Assembly: GCF_011075055.1 (NCBI RefSeq)
Contig: NC_058146.1
Span: forward strand, 4,774,001 to 4,838,000
DNA length: 64,000 nt
Reading direction: 5' to 3'
Source: Mangifera indica
Taxonomy: Eukaryota > Streptophyta > Magnoliopsida > Sapindales > Anacardiaceae
In this document: positions 55,401 to 64,000 of the stretch, one piece after another
How the letters are laid out: every line of letters starts with the position of its first letter
Position numbering within the stretch: position 1 is the stretch's first letter
Notes under the pieces: generated by a model
What the model saw: the letters and a program-made list of their open reading frames with translations, nothing else
What the model was told of the DNA's origin: nothing
The model's database searches: none
Made by a program: the position numbers and the translations under genes

Positions 55401-57699
55401 AAACTTTGGAGGTGACAACTAATTAACTCATCTTTTATAGTCAACATCAATGGGCATGAATGCTTCATGAATGGATGAATGTAGTAGCTTAATTGATTTT
55501 CAAAAATTGAAATGTAACAACAACTTCTGCCTTTTTGTCACTACAACTAAGCTAAATTTAGCTTACTTGGCACAAAAGATATTGATTGAAAAAATGATAA
55601 TCAATTCTTATTGACTTTAATGGTGACCATATAATAAAATTTATAATCAAACTATTATTATCATCATTGTCATCATACATAGAGTTATCAATATTAATAT
55701 TGTCACGTCAAACAAGTATTTATTTTAGTGTCGACTTAATTTAATTAGCTTGCTCAATTTTGAGTCATTATTTCTAAACTTTGAGCCGATAGCTTTATGG
55801 CCAAGCAATTCCTATTTTTAAGGCAAGTTTGGCACGTAATTTTCACCACTAAATTTTTATATTTTTATTTTTTTGAGATAAACTTTAGTTTCTTCTACTA
55901 AAAAGTCAATATCGTAGGGTAGTATACTTTTTTTGGTGGATAAAGTTAACCCATATAGTCACTATTTTATTTTTGTACATTTTACACTTGTTAAGTTGTA
56001 TTAGATGACAGAAGTCTAATGGAATATTAATGAGAAAGATAAGTTGTTGATTTGTAATACCTAACAAGGATGTAATTATAAGAATTATGTTTGTTTTCAT
56101 ACAAATTGCGAACTCAAGTGAATCATTTTGAGAAAAGGTCATTGATTAATAGAAAAGGTTTGTTGACCTTTAAAATACTAATGGGTTGTGGTATATTGTC
56201 GATGTATGTTAATGTTTTATTGTAGTAGAAACATGGTGGGTATATGTAGTCATTTTATGTTGTTTGCATGAATGATTGACTATACTGCAAGTGAAGACTT
56301 TTAGAGTTGATGCTCTATAGTTAATTTCCTCGATTATATAAACTCATAACAAGTCATATTTCATATTCAAGTGACATTCTCTATCCGAAAGTGTATATTT
56401 TTACATGAATGTTTGGATAAATGTCCTTATGTTGATAAAATCATGATAAGGGATCAACACGTAGTTTGATTGTGAGGACTTTATAAGCACATATGATGAC
56501 CAATCTAAAAAGGTCTATAGTCTCAATATTATCCTAACCTAAGAGTGGATAATACAGTAAGATTATCATAGTATTAAATAATCTTATCAAAAGATAGTGA
56601 GGTGCAACATATGAGTACATATTAATTGCATGTCTATTTGACTGACCCATCAAGAGGATTCCACATTGGTAACCCGATGTTTGTGAAATAGATATTCTAA
56701 TATACAATGGTTTGGGTAACTTTTAGACTTGAAATCACCAAAACATTTCATGCACCAATTACCCTAGTTTGGCATTGCCTTACATAGCCTTTTTCGGATG
56801 CCTACTGATTCAGTAGTCGTTGGGTATGTTGAGAAGAGTAGCAAAACTATAATAGATCAATAAATGATTCATCACTCTTGTTTACAAGAACATGCATCTT
56901 ACTACATGGTTTAGTTATGGAAACATATTAAAATCTATGGTTATAGTGGGAACAAGTTGGTACCCTTAGATCTTTAGGGGTTTTGTGATCAAAATTTTTA
57001 ATTTTTACATGTTTTTGCCACCCATATTCATTAGAACAGAGACCGCAAAAACCCTTTAGTATTACTTCTACTAGATGGTAAGGGACTTGTAGTCCTAGTA
57101 TTCATTTGCGTAAACCGCATTAACATTAGAGTAAACCTAGCCTAGACTTGAATGGTGTGCCACTGTGAAGAATCAATTTTTCAATCTTCTAAGCCAATCT
57201 ATTTTTCATTGTAATAACTTGCCTTGAGCACATGTGATGATGCTGTCATGTGTGGGAGAGTGATTCGTTTAGAGGGGAATCAAAGGATAATAAGAAGAGG
57301 TGAGACAATATGAGTTGATAGAGATGATGGAGAAATAATTTTAGTTGAAAGTGTAAATGATATGTTTGTAAAAAGTATAAAAAGCAAGAGGAGTTTGTTG
57401 GTGATCTTACAACAACCATATTCGCCGAGAATATGCCCATTTTTAAAAATCATTTGGTCATGTTTGGGTTAGTTCGTGTTAACTCAAACGCGACTTAATT
57501 TGTATATGGGTTAACCTAATCATAATCTAAATTTAAATTCGTGTAAAAAAACTCAACCCTAATTCATTTTCTTATGTATTATGTTATGTCAAGTTAATAG
57601 GTTATACCAAAAATTGCTAACTCTATCCATATATAGAGTTTGGAAGGAACTAAAAGTCGAAGAGTGTACATCTTTGACCCATTTTCACACATGTTCGAA
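52434..57699. other. gene-poor AT-rich region upstream of the ZAT-type gene
   Basis: Promoter of the ZAT-type gene at the left, then about 5 kb without a supportable gene. Two weakly similar blocks (about 53120-53350 and 53670-53860; shared phrases such as ACGCATTCTCGATCATT / ATGCATTCTCAATTATT) suggest a diverged direct repeat. Around 56160-57200 the base composition is less AT-rich but I recognise nothing coding; it may be the non-coding part of the retroelement remnant that follows. Confidence 0.4.
54637..55415. mobile_element. possible DNA-transposon relic with inverted ends
   Basis: Left TTTCACCCCTAAGATTCGG followed by CACAAAAACTT, and right AAATTTTGCACCAAACTTTG followed by GAGGTGACAA, are approximate inverted repeats. 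A similar pair of ends occurs near 25185-25500. There is no clear target duplication and no coding capacity. Confidence 0.3.
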
Positions 57700-58150
57700 A
57701 GGCACATGTGGATAGAAAAGTTTCATAGCATCACTTGAAGAATGTTGGTTTAAAGGCTTTAATTAAACACCTCCGAAGAATGAGAGCAAGTCGTAGGGAA
57801 AGAAAAAGGATAATGGGGCAAATAGAAATGCTTCAAGAAATAGAAGAAAAAGGAACCTAGAAAGACACATTATTTAGTCGCTCCAATTGATCAAATATAT
57901 CTATACAGTATTTGAAGACACATATACTCCCTCAACTTGAAGCTATAAAGGAGGACCATGCAAAGCAAGATTGCAAGAAGTTCTATTATTATCACAATGA
58001 CATTAGGCATGATACAAACTAGTGTTGAGACCTCATCAAATGAGACAATTGAAGAGATTCTTAAGGATTACACACAGATAAAAGAAGGACAAATTGTATT
58101 TTCAAACTATCGATCCGTTAAATTTTTACAAAAAAATCAATAATATAATA
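57700..58150 (+). pseudogene. decayed retrotransposon gag fragment
   Basis: Reading 57955-58080 with stops ignored gives CKKFYYYHNDIRHDTN, then C and DLIK spaced as in the gag zinc-knuckle-like motif of plant Gypsy elements (K-Y-C-x-F-H-x-D-x-G-H-x-T-x-x-C-x-x-L-K). In-frame stops interrupt it, and nothing of a polymerase or long terminal repeats is visible. Upstream, lysine/arginine-rich reading (RRMRASRREKKR) fits a gag hinge. Identification is from motif spacing only. Confidence 0.45.
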
Positions 58151-58849
58151 GTGAGCGTAGACTTATGAAGAGTAGACCAAACTGCTTTAAAAAAGTTTCA
58201 TTTAAAATAAGCTAAGTTTATGTTTACGAAATTTTAACAATTAACACAAACTTCGCTCGTAATGAGGTTTACAAATTCAATAGCGAAGTATTTGTTTGAC
58301 GTATTTGTTTAACTTTCTACAAAAATGAAATTCAGCAACATCAACACGTCAGAAACTCTTCGCTGGCTGTTGAAGCCAAGAATGGAAAAAACTTGTTCAT
58401 ATTCTAGTTAATTTCTAAGATGGGAATTGAAGGCATATCTTATTCCACACAAATGCCATCTTTATATATTTTTTTTTCCTTTCCCTCATTTTCTTGGTAT
58501 TTTTGCCAAACTTTTCCTAACACAAACAGCCATCCACCATGTGGGACTTCTATAATTAGTCTAATATCCTTTATAATTTTGACTTTCCTCTCTCAAGTAA
58601 ATAAAATTGTAATAATTTGATGCCTGTAAATATATAATATTGCAATGATCCCACTAGTATAAAAGCTTAAATGATGAAATACTGCTACGATTTCACTGCA
58701 AAACAACAAGTTTTTCCTTTTTCTGGAATAAATTAGGGTTTTTCCCCAGTAGAAATCTTTGCAACTAAAATCCGCATGAATTTGGAAGGATGCTAACAAT
58801 TTTGACTCCTATTGAGACACCGCCAATATTGTTCTGTTTAGTATGAAAG

Positions 58850-59230
58850 TAAGGCTCTTGAGTTCAGTTTGATTGAGTGGACTCAAGCTTGAGCTCAAGC
58901 TCAAGTTTGTCAAACTTGCCTCAAAACTATTCAAACTCAATTCGTTTGAGAAAAGTTGAGCTTGAGTTTAGTTCAAGTGTGAGCTCAATTCGATATTATA
59001 GATGAACAAAAAATAACTAAAATGATGTTATTTTAATGTATATTGATCAAAACAATGCTATTTTGATCGATTCGTATTGAAATTTTTTAGATTAATGAGT
59101 TTAACTAGTATAACACCCTTAAAACTCAATTTCAAGCTCGAGTTTAAATTCGTTTGAGTCAAACTTGTTTAGGATTTATTCGAACTGAGTTTGAACTCGA
59201 ACTCAAACAAATTTGGGTCAAATCTAGCCC
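58850..59230. repeat. dispersed repeat, CAAGCTCGAACTC family, copy 2
   Basis: Counterpart of 44110-44490 in inverse orientation: dense CTCAAGCTTGAGCTCAAGCT motifs, central GATGTTATTTTAATGTATAT and GATCAAAACAATGCTATTTT, then TCGAACTCAAACAAATTTGG. Ends are not sharply defined. Confidence 0.55.
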
Positions 59231-62200
59231 TTTATGAAAGCCTAATAAACATAAATAATTTAGAAGAATATATGGCCGGTGGTTTTTTCTCTAGATTATT
59301 GATCCTGTAATCAACGAAACATTATGAATTTGAATATATTATTAAGTAAATTTCAAGTTTGAATATTAAGAAAAATAGGAGCAAAAATATACTACATAAA
59401 AACTGTGTGGTGCACGTGTAGATATAAAATACTATTAACAGATAAGGCAAAGAGTCAAACTTGTATAATTTTCTGTAAATAAAATGAGTCATTGATCACC
59501 AGGAAAGCTAATTTTAGAGAAAGCCAGCAAAGAAGAAGACGAAGAAAGAAAGAAAGATAAAGATGGTGGGTGACGTTTGAGTTGGTTGGCAGAGAGAAGA
59601 AGTAATCCAAGTGTATCTTCAACTAATTGTATTGTATTGTATTTTACTCTGTCTACATTGCTACAGGCTCTTTGAATTGTATAAACTTAATGACTTAATG
59701 TGTTTGGCATTTAATAAAGTAGTAATTCCAGCTTTAGTTGATTGTGATTTAGGTAGTTGCCAAACAAAAGGCTTTAAAGTCGGTAATATATTCAACTTGC
59801 GTGTCGCCGGGGCTTCTGGTGTAGCCAGTAACCAGTTTCACACTTGGCCGGTTATATAATCCTGATATACTAGAATGAGAGGTTTGCCTTTGTTCTTACT
59901 AAGTGAGATTTGGATAAAATTTTCGATTTTTTTTTTAATTTGAATATGAATATAAATAATAAAAATATACAATTAATTTTACAAGCTTTGAAAATTGAAA
60001 AGAAAAAAAAGAATATGATAGACCAAGCCCTTGGTCCGTGAGCCTTCATCTGCCAATAGTTCAGCCTGACCCGCAAGACTTGTACTGTAACAAAGCTAAG
60101 CATGACCTGACTCGCCAGCACAACAGGCCACGGCAGTGCCGGCACGGCCAGTTGACCCCCTCTACTACTTCACACAATGCCAAAAACACTTCTCATCAAA
60201 ACTTTGGAAATTTCTCATTTATTTCAATGCTCACTAGTCAGTAGTCATTATCATTGAATAAAACTGGCTCTACTTTTATCAACTTCAAAAAAGCAAGTCC
60301 GCGTCCTAGAAGCCCCTCATTCACTCAATAGTAACATCAGCAGAAAAAATTGGGAGAAAGGGTAGTCTTTTAAAATAAACCTTGGCAGGGTTCTTTCTTT
60401 TTCTGCAGCCCATGGCCTCATGGCAAGGCAAGCTAGCTACAGGAAATTAATAGGATTCTTCTTCAAATTTCAAACTTCTTGACCGTCCACTTTTAATGTA
60501 AGCACTGACTGAGGTGGGTTTAAACTTATCAATATGCAGATTTGACATTCAAGCAGCAACAGTAAAATGTCAAAAAGAGTACTTGGTTACGCAACCTTTG
60601 CTCTCATCGTAATGACTTTTTAATGCAAAATAGCTTTTTATACAGAGAAGACTGCATTACTAGTTCCTCCACATTCATGGTGGCTTATTTCAGAAATCAA
60701 CCAACAAAAAAAATTGATAAATTGTCTATTCTTATGATGTCTGAGTATTATTTTTCAAAACAATACAGTCAAATATTAGAGGAGGCATTTAGTATTGCTA
60801 TTATAATCAACACCAACCACCCTTCACACTCAAAAGTCCGCAGATATTGTAAGGGGCCGCCTTGAAAATATTTGTGGCCAACGAATCAAAGATTTCTAGA
60901 ATTTGACTTTTTAGTGTTCAAAAAACTATCCAACCTAAACACATAATTCATGACAAAGTAAGAGGGATGATGACAGATTTTGAAGAAATTGAATTAGATC
61001 ACACTGTAATATCGGATATGCAGTTCCTTGGTAGAACAAGCACTAAACCACAACCATAAACTTTTTCACTAGAGTCAACCAAAATAAGTACTGTGAAGAT
61101 ATTTTGGTAGTGTAAATTCTGCCTTTGGGGTCCCCCTGTTGCCGTTTGGTAAAGTTAATGGCTCCTCAATGCGGCTACTTCCAGTTTTCAAGTTTCAAAC
61201 TACCCAAAATAGAACGAAACCCCATTAAAGGGTGAATGCCAGTGTAGTTGAAGGTCACTTTGAGGAGTCAAACTCATGCTTGCTGACATTTCAGTTCATT
61301 GCATCTGTAACAATAATAAAATATTTTCATGCCAAACAATAGTAATTACACAGAAAGATGCAAACCAAACAACAGGATGAGGGCCAAAATGAGATGCGGC
61401 CCAAAGTAATTCCAACACAGGCTTCATCTTTTCATCTTCAAAACCACATTAATGCATGAGCATCATCTAAAATCTTTTCCTTCCTTGAACATCCACACTT
61501 CTCCAGCATTTACAGTTACCAACCAATGAATAATGACCTAAATTCAGCAAACCTCTTAATTATAAACATTGCCCTTCTTGGAACAGATCAAAGCAATGTA
61601 TTTGACTGTAGCATACAATCAGGTAAGGTATTGAGCACATGCAGAATCAACAAAGTTTTCAACTAAAATAGTGTTCCAGAATGAATTCATTTAATGTCAC
61701 TGTAAATGATGCCTTATTCTATGTCAAATTGTTGCCAATGTGTTTGGAATTTGCAAATTTTGCCAAATCTTAGATTCCTGAGCAAAAACCAGTTGCAATT
61801 TACAAATAGCAAGTTATGATGTCATGACAAACAGAAAATATATGCAGAAAAAATCTCTTTTCCATGTGAACAAAAAATCAAAGACCTCGTACTGTAACAA
61901 TTTGAATAATTTGGCAAGAAAACTAACAAAAAATAACTGACATAACGCTTGAGGAACTTCAACTAACTCCAAAATTAACTCAAGCAGCAGAAAATTAGCA
62001 CTTTTTAGCCTAACAATTTAAACAATTTGGCAGGAAGACTAACAAAGATATTTAAAATGACAGTTGACAACCTTCAATAAACTCAAAATACAGATACATT
62101 CAAGCAACAATGTATTTCATAAGTCTCAAAACTTGCAATTTATTAGAGTGTCGTCACCTTCAGTAAATCTAATCAAACCATAAATTACAAAGTATAAAAG

Positions 62201-62331
62201 TCTTATGATTATTTATTTGAATTTAAAAAAAAAAAAAAAACCCACCCAGCAAGTAAGATTTGAAACTTCCACAATTTTTCATTTCTCTGTTTCTATAGAT
62301 ACAAAATTTGATTTTCTACTAACATTTTTTT
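59231..62331. other. intergenic region, no supported gene
   Basis: Contains a GC-rich patch at about 60030-60170 (GGCCACGGCAGTGCCGGCAC followed by GGCCAG) that looks like a fragment of a dispersed repeat. Long stretches (61300-62200) resemble UTR or intron DNA but have no readable exon. The right end includes the 3' UTR of the 61-residue protein gene. Confidence 0.35.
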
Positions 62332-62599
62332 CTATTTGGGTAATGCTTCTTCCTCATTATCATTGCCAGTGCTGAACTTTTTGCGGAATGAATCCTGCTT
62401 CTGTAACCACATCATATGCCCCTGAAAAACAGGCTTAAAATATTAAAATTCACATTTTGAAAAGTTTGTGTTAGGGATTTTGTGATATGAAGAAAAGGGA
62501 TACCTGGAGAGCGGCAGCCCAAGCAATGAGAAAAGAAGCGAACCAGAACTTCTTGTCTTTGAGGAGCTGTTTGGCATCAAAATTTCCCATCGAAACCAT
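62332..62599 (-). CDS. small single-membrane-span protein (61 residues), function unknown
   Basis: Two exons, 62599-62504 and 62421-62332, join in phase 0. The N-terminus MVSMGNFDAKQLLKDKK is followed by a hydrophobic stretch FWFASFLIAWAAALQGHMMW (the intron falls after Gln) and a charged tail QDSFRKKFSTGNDNEEEALP plus Lys. I recall similar small uncharacterised proteins in other plants, but cannot name a function. Size and layout suggest an organelle- or endomembrane-anchored microprotein. A start at the second Met (62590) is equally possible. Clean splice sites (CAG|gtatcc, ttttcag|GGG) argue that it is real. Confidence 0.7.
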
Positions 62600-63423
62600 A
62601 ATCCTAGATTTTGCGGTTCTTTGGGGTTTTTCATTTCCTTGCTGCAGTAAACCGAAAGGGGTTTCTAAGTTGGGTGATCGCATCCAGTCCAATCCGATCA
62701 CATCCAATATTTAATCTTACACTCTTTTATATATTTGTCCTCTTGATTTACTGTTTATATCTAGAAATTAATCCTAGACACGACAAGTCATGCCAGTTTA
62801 ACCCAGTATAAGGTGTTGCCACGTCTCGAAATTAATTTATATTAAATTTATAAATATAAATATTAAAATTTATATAACATAAAACTAATTAATTTGTGTT
62901 AAAATCTAATCTATACACTTATATATTACTCATTTTGCTCAAATTTATTAAATGTAACATTATTTTTTATTTAAGTCTCCACCAACACCTTCACTTAAAT
63001 ACAATCACTTAAATTATTAAACCTGTCTTTTGACTCAACCAATTTTTGATTGAATACGTTATCGCTTATATCTAAGAACACTTAAACTATTAAACCCGTT
63101 ATTTGACTCGTGCTTTAATATCATATCAAAAATATATATTAAACTTACAAGTATAAAAATTTAAACTTATATTATATAAAATCAATTAACTTATATTAAT
63201 ATCTAATTTACACATTTATATACCATTCATTTTACTTAAGTTTATTAGATATGAACTCCCTTTCTATCTTTTTTTTTTTTTTTTTATTGGGTCTCTAACA
63301 ATTCAAATTGAGTATGAGTACTATATACATACACATTTTCACTCAAATGCAGAGGTTATTTTCTAATTTCATCGATATAAGCAAAATGTATAAGATTAAA
63401 CCTTCCTATTTAACTCGTTTCTG
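62600..63423. other. promoter of the 61-residue gene and AT-rich spacer
   Basis: Very AT-rich, with a poly-T run at about 63271-63285. A pair of diverged direct repeats (about 62830-62950 and 63128-63255) shares TTATATAACATAAAACTAATTAA-like and ACACTTATATATTACTCATTTT-like phrases. Confidence 0.45.
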
Positions 63424-63790
63424 TCAATCGAGAGAGTTCATCTTTTGAGCTGCATACTGAAAGTTTCTCTGTTTCCCTGGAAAATAATTTCCTATTTGGT
63501 GCAGCAAGCAGCAAACAAGAATAATCCTCGGCAAACAGTTCTTATGACGCCTTCACATGAATCCACGAATTATCCTCCACACCTCCTTCGGCCTTACCAA
63601 AGCCATTTGTGCCACCACGTAGTTCTAAGAGGCCTTCTCCTTGATAAGGAGTAATAGGGGAAAACCTGTGTCGCCTATTACATATTCTCTTAATTCTGTT
63701 CCATCTGGAAGCCTTATTTTCTCTCCGTTTAGTCTCATTCCTTCTTCTGCAGGTTCAAAGAAGCCACATCCTGGCCAACTTACTCTTTAG
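63424..63790 (-). pseudogene. PIF/Harbinger (HARBI1/ALP1-like) transposase fragment, frameshifted
   Basis: Minus-strand reading gives EEGMRLNGEKIRLPDGTELR and EYVIGDTGFPLL, then (in other frames, because of deletions) TPYQGEGL, NYVVAQMALVRPKEVWRII and CLPRIILVCCLLH. These are successive motifs of the DDE domain of PIF/Harbinger transposases; GD[T/A/S]GFPLLPWLLTPYQ is the family core and LPRIILVCCLLHN its end. The Pro-Trp-containing segment and about a dozen codons after TPYQG are missing, and stop codons follow. It is therefore dead, or a fragment cut off by the window. Confidence 0.8.
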
Positions 63791-63891
63791 CGATCCCAGA
63801 CATAAAACCTTAAGAGAAATCCTGTTAGGATGATGCCGAAAGCAAGAACCATCACAATATTTATTTACAAAGATTACAACAATCCTCCTAG

Positions 63892-63910
63892 TTCTTCTTC
63901 TTCTTCTTCT
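63892..63910. repeat. (TTC)n microsatellite
   Basis: About six TTC units. The minus-strand ORF across it reads as an Arg run and is not a gene. Confidence 0.8.
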
Positions 63911-64000
63911 AAACTTCATCAGATGTAACAAAGGTAAAATTTTTACAGAAACACACATTCAACATCCAAGCTGCCGCTGCTGCAGAGTTACAAAATTTTG

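Noticed and set aside
63445..63654. 69-residue plus-strand ORF
   Set aside because: It is the antisense of the Harbinger transposase remnant.

Overview
This is a nuclear genome segment from a dicotyledonous flowering plant, probably a woody rosid; the species cannot be fixed from the sequence alone. The evidence is AT-rich intergenic DNA, GT-AG introns of plant length, plant-only gene families (an EAR-motif C2H2 zinc finger, a TIFY-binding-domain protein, RABE1, a plant ADF with an ATG-only first exon) and several plant-type non-autonomous DNA transposon families. Exon structures were built by hand by joining reading frames across splice sites. Intron phases close exactly for ELP1, ADF, bHLH, RPS15A, RABE1, OGDH, the TIFY-binding-domain protein and the 61-aa protein.

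Layout: 1-200 holds a possible last exon of an upstream gene. Then come a ZFC3H1-type nuclear RNA-surveillance protein (2179-10356, +); a nested Mutator-like insertion (about 11758-12870); Elongator subunit ELP1 (13184-18339, +); actin depolymerizing factor (19993-21706, -); an atypical bHLH factor (22567-24269, -); two more Mutator-like elements (26069-26977, 27344-27963); ribosomal protein S15a/uS8 (29576-30348, +); a phosphate-starvation At4/IPS1-type non-coding RNA (about 31650-32095, -); Rab GTPase RABE1/Rab8 (33118-36209, +); mitochondrial 2-oxoglutarate dehydrogenase E1 (37851-42964, +); a repeat-rich protein with a TIFY-binding domain (44800-48244, -); a Mutator-like element (49228-50136); and a ZAT-type C2H2 repressor (51849-52355, -). 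After a long gene-poor, repeat-rich stretch follow a 61-aa single-membrane-span protein (62332-62599, -) and a decayed PIF/Harbinger transposase (63424-63790, -).

The most notable feature is the At4/IPS1-like locus at about 32 kb. It combines a miR399-complementary site with an unpaired centre, a 21-codon ORF just upstream of that site, a TATA box, and two perfect PHR1-binding (P1BS, GNATATNC) sites within about 150 bp of the inferred start. It lies divergently beside RABE1. From memory, Arabidopsis At4 also lies close to a RABE1 gene, and ADF, RPS15A, RABE1 and ZAT genes cluster together there, so the whole stretch looks like an old conserved gene neighbourhood.

The second notable feature is a family of roughly 0.6-0.9 kb Mutator-like elements sharing a GGCCAAACGACTATTTCCCA-type terminus. 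Two copies have perfect 9-bp target-site duplications. Their interiors differ completely: one is a near-perfect palindrome full of GAAGAC/GTCTTC motifs, and another is a 185-bp tandem duplication.
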